From: Belliella buryatensis
Lineage (GTDB): Bacteria > Bacteroidota > Bacteroidia > Cytophagales > Cyclobacteriaceae
Length of the DNA: 64,000 bases
NCBI RefSeq assembly: GCF_900188245.1
Contig: NZ_FZOK01000001.1
Coordinates: 62,001-126,000 of the forward strand
Reading direction: 5' to 3'
Below are positions 6,694 through 16,062 of this stretch, piece after piece. Below the pieces are notes generated by a model. It was not told where the DNA came from, did no database searches, and saw only the letters and a program-made list of their open reading frames with translations. A program made the translations under genes and the position numbers. The stretch's first letter is position 1; every line of letters begins with the position of its first letter.

Positions 6694-8301
6694 ATGAATA
6701 TGCAAGATCTAGAGCTCAAGTCAGCTAATAAAAGCTTGTCTGAACTAGGCATCAACAACACCGCAGAGGTTATGTGGAACCTAACTCCTGCTGAATTGGT
6801 AGAACATGCACTTTTCAACAATGAAGCAGTGCTCACAGACAATGGAGCTCTGATGGCTGATACCGGTACATTTACTGGTAGGTCGCCTAAAGATCGGTTT
6901 ATAGTAAAAGATGCTAAAACAGCCGATAGCGTTTGGTGGGGAGACATCAATATCCCATTTGAAGAAGAGAAATTTGATTCACTTCATCAAAAAATGGTTG
7001 AATTTTTAGCCGATAAGAAACTTTATGTCAGAGAAGCTTATGCTGGAGCAGATCCTAATTACAGGTTAAACCTCAAAGTTGTGAATACGCTAGCATGGCA
7101 AAACCTATTTTGCTACAACATGTTCTTGCGACCAACTAGTGAAGAGCTAAAAAACTTTGAGTCAGACTTTACCATCATTTGTGCTCCAGAGTTTGAAGCT
7201 GATCCAGAGGTAGATGGTACTAGACAAAAGAACTTTGCCATCATCAATCTCAGCAAGAGAATGATTTTGATAGGCGGAACAGCCTATGCAGGTGAAATGA
7301 AAAAAGGAATTTTCTCAGTACTCAACTTTATCCTCCCTCACGAAAAAGGTGTGCTTTCTATGCACTGCTCTGCTAATGTTGGGCAAGATGGAGATACAGC
7401 TATTTTCTTCGGCTTATCTGGAACAGGCAAGACCACTTTATCTGCAGACCCTAATAGAGGCTTAATCGGAGATGACGAACATGGTTGGAATGAAACATCC
7501 ATTTTCAACTTTGAAGGTGGTTGTTATGCCAAGGTAATTGACCTTACTAGAGAAAAAGAACCTGAAATTTGGGATGCTATTAAATTTGGAGCAATCGTAG
7601 AAAATACCAGTTTCTATGAAGGCACTAGAACTGTTGACTATACTAATAATACGGTTACTGAAAACACCAGAACAGCCTACCCTATTCACCATATCAAAAA
7701 TGCCATTGAACCATCATTGGCTGGAATTCCTAAAAACATATTCTTCTTAACAGCAGATGCATTTGGTGTAATACCCCCTATATCTAAATTAAACAAAAGC
7801 CAAGCAATGTATCACTTCATCTCTGGCTACACAGCCAAAGTAGCTGGTACTGAAGTCGGCGTTACAGAGCCAAAGACTACCTTCTCTGCTTGTTTTGGAG
7901 CTGCTTTCTTGCCGCTTCACCCTACAAGGTATGCAGAATTGTTTGGCGAAAAGATGGAAAAACACCAAGTAAATGTTTGGTTGATCAACACTGGCTGGAC
8001 AGGTGGTCCATATGGAATAGGCTCTAGAATGAAATTAAAATATACCAGAGCGATGATTTCAGCAGCTTTGGAAGGAAAGCTTGACAATGTTGGATTTAGA
8101 AAACATAGTGTATTCGGAGTAGGTATTCCAGAGTCATGTCCAAATGTTCCAGACGAAGTTTTGAGCCCTAGAGCAACTTGGGATGATAAAGACGCGTATG
8201 ATAAAAAAGCAAGAGAACTCGGAGCAGCTTTCATAGCCAACTTCAAAAAATACAAAGATTTTGCTACTGAAGATATCCTAGCAGGATCTCCAAACCTATA
8301 A
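6694..8301 (+). CDS. pckA: Phosphoenolpyruvate carboxykinase (ATP)
   Basis: 535 residues, normal for the ATP-dependent class. It converts oxaloacetate plus ATP to phosphoenolpyruvate, CO2 and ADP, the entry step of gluconeogenesis. Visible motifs: 'TGTFTGRSPKDRF' (substrate-binding Arg), 'GGTAYAGEMKKG' (metal-binding Lys), P-loop 'GLSGTGKTTLSADP', kinase-2-like 'LIGDDEHGW', and 'NTGWTGGPYGIGSRMKLKYTRAMI'. A second Met two codons downstream is an alternative start; the first is used here because it follows the -7 box at a normal distance. It is monocistronic and closed by a terminator. Pgi at 14.3 kb acts in the same pathway. Confidence 0.95.
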   Translation: MNMQDLELKSANKSLSELGINNTAEVMWNLTPAELVEHALFNNEAVLTDNGALMADTGTFTGRSPKDRFIVKDAKTADSVWWGDINIPFEEEKFDSLHQKMVEFLADKKLYVREAYAGADPNYRLNLKVVNTLAWQNLFCYNMFLRPTSEELKNFESDFTIICAPEFEADPEVDGTRQKNFAIINLSKRMILIGGTAYAGEMKKGIFSVLNFILPHEKGVLSMHCSANVGQDGDTAIFFGLSGTGKTTLSADPNRGLIGDDEHGWNETSIFNFEGGCYAKVIDLTREKEPEIWDAIKFGAIVENTSFYEGTRTVDYTNNTVTENTRTAYPIHHIKNAIEPSLAGIPKNIFFLTADAFGVIPPISKLNKSQAMYHFISGYTAKVAGTEVGVTEPKTTFSACFGAAFLPLHPTRYAELFGEKMEKHQVNVWLINTGWTGGPYGIGSRMKLKYTRAMISAALEGKLDNVGFRKHSVFGVGIPESCPNVPDEVLSPRATWDDKDAYDKKARELGAAFIANFKKYKDFATEDILAGSPNL

Positions 8302-8332
8302 TCAATTGGCCCTTTTAAATATAAGCCCAAAT

Positions 8333-8357
8333 AAAGGAGTACTTCGGTACTCCTTTT
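8333..8357 (+). terminator. Intrinsic terminator after pckA
   Basis: AAAGGAGTAC and GTACTCCTTT pair perfectly around loop TTCG, followed by TT. The TTCG tetraloop is typical of stable hairpins. Confidence 0.8.
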
Positions 8358-8493
8358 TGTTTAATAATATTATATGATTATCCGCAATGATACCACTATG
8401 CATATTTAACACAAATTTTCTTGTGGATAATCTTTATTTAGTTTCTACTTGGCAAAGACTCATATTGGAGGATACTCATTTAATAAACACAAC

Positions 8494-8527
8494 TTGAATC
8501 CATAGATTCAAAGTTTTGTTATTTTTG
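8494..8527 (+). promoter_or_regulatory. Promoter for the cyclophilin gene
   Basis: TTG at 8494-8496 and TATTTTTG at 8520-8527 (exact TAnnTTTG) are separated by 23 bases, slightly longer than usual. The element lies just before the ATG at 8546. Confidence 0.45.
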
Positions 8528-8545
8528 CACAAACAAATATTTAAT

Positions 8546-8983
8546 ATGAAAACAGCAGAGATACATACCGAAAAAGGTATCATGAAAGTAGAGTTCTATG
8601 AAAATGATGCACCAAAAACAGTTGAAAACTTTATTACTTTGTCTAAAAAAGGCTTCTATGATGGATTGACTTTCCACAGAGTAATCCCTGATTTTGTCAT
8701 TCAAGGTGGGTGTCCCAATGGAACAGGAACAGGTGGTCCGGGTTATAAAATTGATTGCGAACTTACAGGAGACAATCAATATCATGATAGGGGTGTACTA
8801 TCCATGGCGCATGCAGGAAGAAATACTGGAGGGTCGCAATTTTTCATTTGTCATAGCAGGAACAATACCAGTCATCTAGATAGAAATCATACCTGCTTTG
8901 GAAAAGTTATCGAAGGGTTGGATGTAATTGATGATATCAGAGCTGGTGACAAAATTGAGAAAATTGTAGTTAACGAAGCTTAA
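8546..8983 (+). CDS. Peptidyl-prolyl cis-trans isomerase, cyclophilin type
   Basis: 145 residues from the ATG at 8546; a longer start at 8516 would run into the promoter and adds residues not found in cyclophilins. The active-site core is complete: '[13 protein letters not shown]' (catalytic Arg and Phe), '[19 protein letters not shown]' and '[17 protein letters not shown]'. It isomerises X-Pro bonds during protein folding. No signal peptide is seen, so the enzyme is cytoplasmic, like PpiB. Trp in the usual substrate pocket is replaced by His ('[10 protein letters not shown]'), as in many bacterial cyclophilins. Confidence 0.93.
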   Translation: MKTAEIHTEKGIMKVEFYENDAPKTVENFITLSKKGFYDGLTFHRVIPDFVIQGGCPNGTGTGGPGYKIDCELTGDNQYHDRGVLSMAHAGRNTGGSQFFICHSRNNTSHLDRNHTCFGKVIEGLDVIDDIRAGDKIEKIVVNEA

Positions 8984-8994
8984 GTTTCAGAAAG

Positions 8995-9041
8995 ACCAAA
9001 AACAAAAAAGACCTCTATGCAAGGTCTTTTTTGTTTTTGGT
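8995..9041. terminator. Bidirectional terminator, 20-bp perfect stem
   Basis: Positions 8995-9014 and 9022-9041 are exact reverse complements around a seven-base loop. It ends both the cyclophilin gene (plus) and the nucleoside transporter gene (minus). Confidence 0.85.
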
Positions 9042-9057
9042 CATCTTCTTTATGATA

Positions 9058-10344
9058 TCATCCAAATAATGCTCCTGCAATCGTAGCTGTCATCATACAA
9101 GCCAATGTTGCCGCAAATAGTGCCTGCATACCCAATTTGGAAAGATTACCTTGTTGATTGGGAGCTATACTACCTATCCCTCCTACTTGAATAGCTATTG
9201 AACTAAAATTTGAAAATCCGCAGAGTGCATAAGTGGCTATGACAATAGATTTGGGAGATAAGCTATCTGTCGCTTTTAAATCAGCTAAACTCAAATAAGC
9301 AACAAATTCATTTATAACTGTCTTCTGACCTAATAGTGAACCTACAGCCAAGGTTTCACTCCATTCCACTCCGATTACCCAAGCAAATATTCTGAAAATC
9401 TGACCTAAGATATACTCTAAAGAAAAGCCAGAAAATTGTCCTTCAGTAGAAGCTACAACGAAGGCATTGAGACCTGTCCATTCACCAATTAGTCCTGATA
9501 AAATAAAATTCAATGCAGCGATCACTGCGATAAACGCCAAAAGCATCCCTCCTACATTCAATGCCAACTTCAATCCTTCTGATGCCCCTATCGACATCGC
9601 ATCAATCAAGTTGACACCCATATTTTCCTGATTGACTTCTAGCTTATCATTGATATTTTCTTTTTGCACTTCTGGAATCATGATTTTGGACATTACTATC
9701 GCAGCAGGAGCATTCATGATACTAGCACCCAGAAGATATGCTGCAAATCTACTTTGCTCTTCCAAGCTATCTCCACCTAAAAAAGCTACGTAACCAGCAA
9801 GCACCCCCCCTGCAATAGTTGCCATACCTCCTGTCATCAAACACATCAATTCTGACTTTGACATGGTTGGAATAAATGGCCTAACCAAAAGCGGTGCTTC
9901 GGTCTGTCCTAAAAATATATTGCCAGCAGCTGACAAGGACTCAGCGCCAGATAAGCGCATAGTTCTCGACATAACCCAAGCGATGACGAATACAACTTTT
10001 TGTAAGATCCCAAGGTAGTATAGACCGGCTGAAACTGTCGAGAAAAATATGATAGTTGGGAGTACTTGAAAGGCAAAAATAAAACCAAATGAATTAGTAG
10101 CTAAATCACCAAAAATAAATGTAGCACCTGCTTCAGAGAAAGACAAAAACTTTACAAACCCCCTACTCACTGTTGCAAATATATTAGCTACAAATTCCAC
10201 TTTGGTAATTAAGTAACCAAATACAGCTTGAAGCACTACTCCAATACCAACTAGTCTCCAGTCAATTCTCCTTTTATTGGCTGAAAAAATAAATGCTACA
10301 AGCAATAAAACTATGATTCCAATAAGTCCTCTGAAATAATCCAT
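9058..10344 (-). CDS. Concentrative nucleoside transporter (CNT/NupC family)
   Basis: 428 residues with about 10 membrane helices. The N terminus 'MDYFRGLIGIIVLLLVAFIFSANKRRIDWRLV' is typical for the family. Signature segments are 'GQTEAPLLVRPFI', 'GGMATIAGGVLAGYVAFLG', 'ASIMNAPAAIVMSKIMIPE' and 'TYALCGFSNFSSIAIQVGGIG', which line the nucleoside and sodium/proton sites in characterised CNTs. It imports nucleosides across the inner membrane by cation symport. It is a single-gene minus-strand unit. Confidence 0.92.
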   Translation of the reverse strand: MDYFRGLIGIIVLLLVAFIFSANKRRIDWRLVGIGVVLQAVFGYLITKVEFVANIFATVSRGFVKFLSFSEAGATFIFGDLATNSFGFIFAFQVLPTIIFFSTVSAGLYYLGILQKVVFVIAWVMSRTMRLSGAESLSAAGNIFLGQTEAPLLVRPFIPTMSKSELMCLMTGGMATIAGGVLAGYVAFLGGDSLEEQSRFAAYLLGASIMNAPAAIVMSKIMIPEVQKENINDKLEVNQENMGVNLIDAMSIGASEGLKLALNVGGMLLAFIAVIAALNFILSGLIGEWTGLNAFVVASTEGQFSGFSLEYILGQIFRIFAWVIGVEWSETLAVGSLLGQKTVINEFVAYLSLADLKATDSLSPKSIVIATYALCGFSNFSSIAIQVGGIGSIAPNQQGNLSKLGMQALFAATLACMMTATIAGALFG

Positions 10345-10427
10345 TCAAACAAGCTTTGGGCTAGGTTAACTAATTATGATTGAAATAATCGCTAAAGATA
10401 AAGGTTTTACATCGATAATTAATAAAA

Positions 10428-10457
10428 GAAAAGCCTGGCTTTTGACCAGGCTTTTCA
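10428..10457 (-). terminator. Terminator of the etf-bfn operon
   Basis: GAAAAGCCTGG (10428-10438) pairs with CCAGGCTTTTC (10446-10456). On the minus strand a T-rich tract follows. Confidence 0.75.
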
Positions 10458-10460
10458 GTT

Positions 10461-11063
10461 TTAGTTTCTTTTATTGATTTCATCCCTTATCCGAGCTGCC
10501 TTTTCATAATCTTCATTATGTATTGCTTTATCTAATAGCTGGTTCAGCTTTTCTAGACTGAAATCTTTAAGAGAATCCGAAGGCTTTTTAGGACTTGGAA
10601 CTGGTCTATTAGATTTAGAGGATTTCGAAGATACTGATTTCTCTTCGTCCTCGTTCACTTCTATTGCTGCTTCTGACATTACTTTTGCAGTGCAGAAGAT
10701 AGGTGCGTCAAACCTCACAGCTATGGCTATAGCATCAGAAGGCCTAGCATCTATTTCCACCATTTTAGAAGCATTTTTACAAATTATCTTTGCAAAGAAT
10801 ACGCCCTCTTGCATATCAGAGATTAGAATTCTTTCAATAGAAAAACCAAACCCTGTTGCAAAGGACTTAAACAAGTCATGGGTCATGGGTCTGTTGGGTA
10901 TAATTTTTTCTATTTCTATAGCAATTGCTTGAGCTTCAAACATTCCAATGACGATAGGAAGTCTTCTTCCTCCTTCAAGCTCTCCTAGCACCAGTGTAAA
11001 AGAACCCGATTGGGTATGATTCGATGTAAGCCCAAGAATTTCTAATTCAATAGTATTGTCCAC
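10461..11063 (-). CDS. Bifunctional nuclease family protein with C-terminal UVR motif
   Basis: 200 residues. Residues 1-130 match the BFN/DUF151 domain ('ELEILGLTSNHTQSGSFTLVLGELEGGRRLPIVIGMFEAQAIAIEIE', 'DLFKSFATGFGF', 'ARPSDAIAIAVRFDAPIFC'), known from Thermotoga and plant proteins with DNase and RNase activity. A low-complexity Ser/Lys linker follows. The last ~30 residues ('LNQLLDKAIHNEDYEKAARIRDEINKRN') form a UvrB/UvrC-type UVR helix hairpin used for protein contact. The start codon is two bases after the etfA stop, so it is translated from the etf operon. The link between this nuclease and electron transfer is not understood. Confidence 0.85.
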   Translation of the reverse strand: MDNTIELEILGLTSNHTQSGSFTLVLGELEGGRRLPIVIGMFEAQAIAIEIEKIIPNRPMTHDLFKSFATGFGFSIERILISDMQEGVFFAKIICKNASKMVEIDARPSDAIAIAVRFDAPIFCTAKVMSEAAIEVNEDEEKSVSSKSSKSNRPVPSPKKPSDSLKDFSLEKLNQLLDKAIHNEDYEKAARIRDEINKRN

Positions 11064-11064
11064 T

Positions 11065-12033
11065 TTATTTGATCGCTTTAATAGCCTCCGTTAGTTTGGG
11101 TAGTACTTCAAAAGCATCACCAACAATTCCATAATCTGCAGCTTTAAAGAATGGTGCTTCTGGATCCTTATTGATAACTACGATGTATTTTGAAGAATTT
11201 ACTCCCGCAAGATGTTGAATAGCACCCGAAATTCCAACTGCTACGTACAAAGTTGGCGCAACTTTTACTCCAGTCTGCCCTACGTGCTCGTGATGAGGTC
11301 TCCATCCAATATCTGAAACAGGCTTGGAACAACCAGTTGCAGCACCCAATTCTTTTGCTAACCCCTCAATCATCCCCCAATTCTCAGGCCCTTTCAACCC
11401 TCTACCTCCTGACACTACAATATCTGCCTCCGGCAATAGAATATCTCCAGTTGCTTTATCTGTTAAAGTGATATTCGTCGCAAAGCTTGCATCCGAAATA
11501 GATAAATCTATTGTTTCTACAGCTGCCTCAGCACCATCTGTTTTCAGGTCTACGGCATTTTTCTTCACTGCCAAAATCTTATGTTCAGTACTTACTGTAG
11601 TCTCAGCAAATGCTTTACCAGTGTAAATACTCCTTTTGACTTGATAGCCTGAAGAAGTGTCAGGGAGGTCTACAACATTAGAAACTAATCCAGCATTGAG
11701 CTTCACTGCTAGTCTAGCGGCCACAGCATCTCCCAACGAAGACTTTGCTAACACAAGGGTATTCGCACCTACTTTCATATAAACCTGAGCTACTGCCTCT
11801 GCATGTGCCTGAATTATTCCTGCGGTCAGCTTATCATCATTTACATGAAGTACTTTGGATGCTCCAGCAGTACCTGCTTTGGATAGTTCACCTTCAGCTA
11901 TGGTACCAAGAGCAACTGCTACAACATCACCTCCACCCAACTTGTCAGAAAGAGCTTTTCCGTAGGATACCGCCTCAAGACTTGATTTTTTGACAGCACC
12001 TTCTGCGTGCTCTATATATACTAAAATTGACAT
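11065..12033 (-). CDS. etfA: Electron transfer flavoprotein, alpha subunit
   Basis: 322 residues. It pairs with EtfB to carry electrons from acyl-CoA and related dehydrogenases to the quinone pool. The C-terminal FAD-binding domain is clear: 'ADIVVSGGRGLKGPENW', 'LGAATGCSKPVSDIGWRPHHEHVGQTGVKVAPTLYVAVGISGAIQHLAG' and 'VVINKDPEAPFFKAADYGIVGD'. The N-terminal half has the adenine-nucleotide-hydrolase-like fold. It follows etfB with a 30-base gap and precedes the nuclease gene with a one-base gap, indicating one operon (etfB-etfA-bfn). Confidence 0.95.
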   Translation of the reverse strand: MSILVYIEHAEGAVKKSSLEAVSYGKALSDKLGGGDVVAVALGTIAEGELSKAGTAGASKVLHVNDDKLTAGIIQAHAEAVAQVYMKVGANTLVLAKSSLGDAVAARLAVKLNAGLVSNVVDLPDTSSGYQVKRSIYTGKAFAETTVSTEHKILAVKKNAVDLKTDGAEAAVETIDLSISDASFATNITLTDKATGDILLPEADIVVSGGRGLKGPENWGMIEGLAKELGAATGCSKPVSDIGWRPHHEHVGQTGVKVAPTLYVAVGISGAIQHLAGVNSSKYIVVINKDPEAPFFKAADYGIVGDAFEVLPKLTEAIKAIK

Positions 12034-12063
12034 ATAATCTTATTTTAAATGATTGAAACGAAA

Positions 12064-12801
12064 TTAAAGAACTTTGGCGTCATTTTTCAACAGCCTCACC
12101 AACTCCTCTACATTGTCTTTATCTACTAATTTGACAGCTCCTTTTGCAGGAGGAAGTTTGAATTCTACCACCGCTGTTGCAGTATTGTCATCTTTTGGTT
12201 CTACCACATTCAATGGCTTAGTCCTAGCTGACATGATTCCTCTCATGTTTGGAATCTTCCATTCTGCTATTGGTTCTTGACAACCTGCGATTAATGGTAA
12301 CTTAGCCTCCAAATATTCCTTTCCACCTTCTATTTCTCTAGCCATTTTTACGGTATCTCCGTCGATATCCAATTTCATTACTGGTGAAATTGAAGGCATA
12401 TTTAATAATTCACCTACCATACCGTGAACCATTCCCCCATTAAAATCAATAGACTCTCTGCCCATCAATATCAAATCATAATTCTGTTCTTTAGCAATGG
12501 CTGCAATTTGATTGGCGACAAAAAGTGAATCCTTAGGGAAAGCATTTACTCTGATCGCATCATCTGCACCAATGGCCAATGCTTTTCTTAAAGTAGGTTC
12601 GGTCTCGGCTTCTCCTACATTCAATACTGTCAAGCTTGCACCCAACTGTTCTTTAAGCTCTACAGCTCTTGCAAGCGCATAGTCATCGTATGGACCGATA
12701 ATAAACTGCACCCCGTTTTTATCAAATTTGGTGTTGTTGTCAGTAAACTGAATTTTGGATGTAGTATCCGGTACGTGTGTAATACAGACAAGAATTTTCA
12801 T
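12064..12801 (-). CDS. etfB: Electron transfer flavoprotein, beta subunit
   Basis: 245 residues. Family features: 'MKILVCITHVPDTTSKIQF', 'GPYDDYALARAVELKEQ', 'VLNVGEAETEPTLRKALAIGADDAIRV', 'LILMGRESIDFNGGMVHGMVGELLNMP' and the AMP-binding/EtfA contact region up to 'MRGIMSARTKPL'. It is the first gene of the minus-strand etf operon and diverges from the TPR gene at 12877 across a 75-base spacer. No dehydrogenase gene is adjacent in the window. Confidence 0.95.
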   Translation of the reverse strand: MKILVCITHVPDTTSKIQFTDNNTKFDKNGVQFIIGPYDDYALARAVELKEQLGASLTVLNVGEAETEPTLRKALAIGADDAIRVNAFPKDSLFVANQIAAIAKEQNYDLILMGRESIDFNGGMVHGMVGELLNMPSISPVMKLDIDGDTVKMAREIEGGKEYLEAKLPLIAGCQEPIAEWKIPNMRGIMSARTKPLNVVEPKDDNTATAVVEFKLPPAKGAVKLVDKDNVEELVRLLKNDAKVL

Positions 12802-12876
12802 TATGTATATTTAGGTTATTTATTTATTTAAATTGCGTGAATTTAGTGATTAAGGCCTTAATTAAAAAAAGAAATC

Positions 12877-13209
12877 ATGAGCAATTTGTCTCGCATTGAA
12901 TTACTTCAAACCTATGCTGAACAAGAACCTGATAATCCTTTCAATTGGTATGCTTTAGCTTTGGAATACCGAAGTGCAAATCCCGAACTAGCCCTAAACT
13001 ATTTTAATAAACTCCTTTCAGAGCACAAGGTTTATCTCCCTACATATTACCATGCAGCTTTGCTTCATGCCGAGATGGATCACTTAGAAGAAGCGAAAAG
13101 CATCTATGAAAATGGAATTGCTCTAGCCAAAGAAGTAGGAGATCAACATGCATTGAGTGAACTTCAAAACAGCTATCAAAATTTCTTAATTGACTATGAT
13201 TTAATCTGA
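12877..13209 (+). CDS. Small tetratricopeptide-repeat protein
   Basis: 110 residues, soluble. It shows about two TPR units: 'PDNPFNWYALALEYRSANPELALNYFNKLLSEHKVYLPTYYHAALLHAEMDHLEEAKSIYENGIALA' with the usual W/Y-A-L and A-L-Y spacing. It probably acts as a protein-binding adaptor; the partner is unknown. Its last nine bases overlap the end of the convergent oxidoreductase gene. Confidence 0.75.
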   Translation: MSNLSRIELLQTYAEQEPDNPFNWYALALEYRSANPELALNYFNKLLSEHKVYLPTYYHAALLHAEMDHLEEAKSIYENGIALAKEVGDQHALSELQNSYQNFLIDYDLI

Positions 13210-14211
13210 ATCCTTAAAACTGATTACTATTTTCCCAAGCTGCTCTCCTGCTTTCATTCTGTCAAAAGCTTCTGTCGCCTGTTCTACTTGGTATATTTGA
13301 TCTACGATTGGTTTGATGTTTTGTTTCTGGACAAATTCAAGCATTTGCTCAAAATCTCGGTCAGTTCCCATTGTACTTCCAATCAATTGGATTTGATTCC
13401 AGAAAATCTTTCTAGCATCTAACATAGTAGGATTTCCCTTGGTAGCTCCATAAAACACGATTCGCCCTCCTGGCTTGACCACCTTGATCAGATTATTCAG
13501 CGTATCACCCATGGCACTGTCAATGATCAAATCAAAGCCACCAGTTTCCTCTAAAGATTTTTTTACCCAATCTTCATCTGTGTAATTATAACCTCCAAGC
13601 GCACCTATTTTCTCAGCAACATTCAATTTCTCTTGAGAACTACTACTTACATAAACATCAGCTCCCGCAGCTATTGCAAACTGAGCTGCAAACTGTGCTA
13701 CTCCTCCTCCAAAGCCTGTGACCAAAACTTTTTCACCTGATTGGACCTTACCTTGCGTCATCAGTGCTCGATAAGCGGTCAATCCCCCCAAAGGCAATGC
13801 AGCAGCTTCTTCCCATGTGAAATTATCAGGCTTATCATGAAGTCTATCTGTATTGACCTTCACGTATGTTGCCAAAGTTCCATGATCGGGCATGCCAAGA
13901 ATCTTAAAGTCCTTAGATTGGGCTTTAAGATCATCACCCCAATTCATCGCTGGATTGATCAACACTTCTCTTCCCACCATAGATGCATCTACCATACCAC
14001 CAGTTTTCATGATCACACCCGCACCATCACTACCCAACACAATCCCATCTTGTAGACCTGGATACAGTCCTTGACGACACCACTCATCTCTATGATTCAA
14101 GGCAGCGGCTTTTACTTGAATAAGCACTTCTGTTGGCCCTAAATGTGGCTCTTCAATTTCTGCGATTTCAATTTTCTGCTCTAAGGATCTATTAAGAATG
14201 ATTGCTTTCAT
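13201..14211 (-). CDS. Zinc-type alcohol dehydrogenase / quinone oxidoreductase-like MDR protein
   Basis: 336 residues, medium-chain dehydrogenase/reductase superfamily. The N-terminal GroES-like domain contains 'VKAAALNHRDEWCRQGLYPG' and 'LGSDGAGVI'. The Rossmann domain has 'LPLGGLTAYRALMTQGKVQSGEKVLVTGFGGGVAQFAAQFAIAAGADVYVSSSS'. It lacks the usual structural zinc Cys cluster and has few of the catalytic zinc ligands, so it looks more like an NADPH-dependent quinone or enone reductase than a zinc alcohol dehydrogenase. The substrate cannot be told from sequence. Confidence 0.82.
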   Translation of the reverse strand: MKAIILNRSLEQKIEIAEIEEPHLGPTEVLIQVKAAALNHRDEWCRQGLYPGLQDGIVLGSDGAGVIMKTGGMVDASMVGREVLINPAMNWGDDLKAQSKDFKILGMPDHGTLATYVKVNTDRLHDKPDNFTWEEAAALPLGGLTAYRALMTQGKVQSGEKVLVTGFGGGVAQFAAQFAIAAGADVYVSSSSQEKLNVAEKIGALGGYNYTDEDWVKKSLEETGGFDLIIDSAMGDTLNNLIKVVKPGGRIVFYGATKGNPTMLDARKIFWNQIQLIGSTMGTDRDFEQMLEFVQKQNIKPIVDQIYQVEQATEAFDRMKAGEQLGKIVISFKDSD

Positions 14212-14326
14212 GATCTAATTTTATGGTAGTATTGGACTTATCTATTTTTTGAATATGCTTTGACTACTATGGTTCAAAAAACAGGTAGGGATCTCAAAAT
14301 GATGAACTCCCTATTAATAATTATTT

Positions 14327-15973
14327 TCACTTCCTCATTGCCTTATAAGCATTGATCAATCCGTTGGTCGAGGCGTCATGACTGCTAATCTCATCATCAT
14401 GCTCTAACTCGGGAAGAATAGCATTTGCAAGAACTTTTCCTAGCTCTACCCCCCACTGATCAAAGCTGAGAATATTCCAAATTACACCTTGGACAAAAAT
14501 CTTATGCTCGTACATAGCTATCAATTGCCCTAGAGTATATGGATTGATTTCTTTTACTAATATGGAATTAGTAGGCCTGTTGCCTTCAAACACTCTATGA
14601 GGTGCTATTTTCTCAATTTCTTCAGAGCTTTTACCAGCTGCTTTCATTTCAGATTGAACTTCTTCTAGGTTTTTTCCATTCATCAAGGCCTCTGTTTGCG
14701 CAAAAAAGTTTGATAAAAGCTTATTATGATGATCTCCAATTGGATTATGAGATTTGGCAGGAGCAATGAAATCACAAGGTATCAAATGTGTTCCTTGATG
14801 AATCAATTGATAAAAAGCATGTTGCCCATTGGTACCAGGCTCTCCCCAAATGATTGGACCTGTAGCATATGTTACTTTTTCGCCTTCTCTGTTTACATAT
14901 TTGCCATTAGACTCCATGTTTCCTTGCTGAAAATAAGCTGCGAATCTATGCATGTACTGATCATATGGCAAAATAGCCTCTGAGGTCGCTCCAAGGAAAT
15001 TAGTATTCCAAACTCCTATCAAAGCCAATAAAACAGGTATATTTTCCTCATATTTAGCATTTAGAAAATGCTGATCCATGCTGTGTGCTCCAGCAAGTAA
15101 ATCCTCAAATTTTTCAAAACCGATCACACAAGCTATGGGCAATCCAATCGCAGACCAGAGTGAGTACCTACCTCCTACCCAATCCCAAAACGCAAACATA
15201 TTAGCTGTATCAATTCCAAATTCAGCAACTGCCTTAGCATTGGTTGACAACGCTGCAAAATGTTTAGCTACGGATTCCTCTTTTTTAGCATGTTCCAAAA
15301 ACCAAGCTCTTGCTGTATGGGCATTGGTCATGGTCTCTTGAGTAGTAAATGTTTTTGAAGCAACAAAAAACAATGTAGTCTCAGGATCTACTTTTTTCAA
15401 AGTCTCTGCGATATGTGTACCATCTACATTGGAAACAAAGAAGATCTCCAAATCAGTATTTTGGTATGGTTTCAATGCTTCCGTCACCATAACTGGCCCC
15501 AAATCCGAACCGCCAATTCCTATGTTTACCAATGACTTGATAGGTTTTCCTGTGTAACCAAGCCATTTTCCACCATATACCTGATCAGCAAAATTTTTCA
15601 TCTGAGCCAATACATTATTCACTTCAGGCATGACATCATTCCCTTCAAAAAGTACTGGATTGTTGCTTCTGTTTCTTAATGCAGTATGTAATACCGCCCT
15701 CTTTTCAGTAAGATTGATCTTCTCACCTTCAAACATAGCGTTGATCGCCGAACTGAGATCTATTTCCTTAACTAAGTCAATCAACGTCTGTTTAGTCTCT
15801 TTGTCTATTCTATTTTTAGAATAATCTAGGAGTATATCTTCTAGTTCAATTGAATTTTCCGAAAATCTATTAGGATTGGAGAAAAGTGAACGAATTGTAA
15901 TTGATTTTTTAGCTTCAGCCAACTGATTTAGCTTTTGCCAAGCTTGAGTTGAAGTTGGGTTAATATTTTTCAT
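14327..15973 (-). CDS. pgi: Glucose-6-phosphate isomerase
   Basis: 548 residues, the usual length for the long bacterial PGI. It interconverts glucose 6-phosphate and fructose 6-phosphate. Motifs: '[20 protein letters not shown]', '[36 protein letters not shown]', '[20 protein letters not shown]', '[19 protein letters not shown]' with the active-site Glu and His, and '[25 protein letters not shown]' followed by 'DQWGVELGK'. All signature residues are present. It is a single gene, 90 bases downstream of mgtE, possibly reached by read-through. Confidence 0.96.
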   Translation of the reverse strand: MKNINPTSTQAWQKLNQLAEAKKSITIRSLFSNPNRFSENSIELEDILLDYSKNRIDKETKQTLIDLVKEIDLSSAINAMFEGEKINLTEKRAVLHTALRNRSNNPVLFEGNDVMPEVNNVLAQMKNFADQVYGGKWLGYTGKPIKSLVNIGIGGSDLGPVMVTEALKPYQNTDLEIFFVSNVDGTHIAETLKKVDPETTLFFVASKTFTTQETMTNAHTARAWFLEHAKKEESVAKHFAALSTNAKAVAEFGIDTANMFAFWDWVGGRYSLWSAIGLPIACVIGFEKFEDLLAGAHSMDQHFLNAKYEENIPVLLALIGVWNTNFLGATSEAILPYDQYMHRFAAYFQQGNMESNGKYVNREGEKVTYATGPIIWGEPGTNGQHAFYQLIHQGTHLIPCDFIAPAKSHNPIGDHHNKLLSNFFAQTEALMNGKNLEEVQSEMKAAGKSSEEIEKIAPHRVFEGNRPTNSILVKEINPYTLGQLIAMYEHKIFVQGVIWNILSFDQWGVELGKVLANAILPELEHDDEISSHDASTNGLINAYKAMRK

Positions 15974-16062
15974 ACAATAGAGTGATTTAATAGGTTATTT
16001 TCAATTTTTTTAGAATGATGAAGTCAATATCTTAAAAACTAGCATACTGCAATCAATTAATT

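Noticed and set aside
11253-11993. Plus-strand open frames opposite etfA
   Set aside because: They are antisense to a clear ETF alpha gene, lack family features and have amino acid compositions typical of shadow frames.
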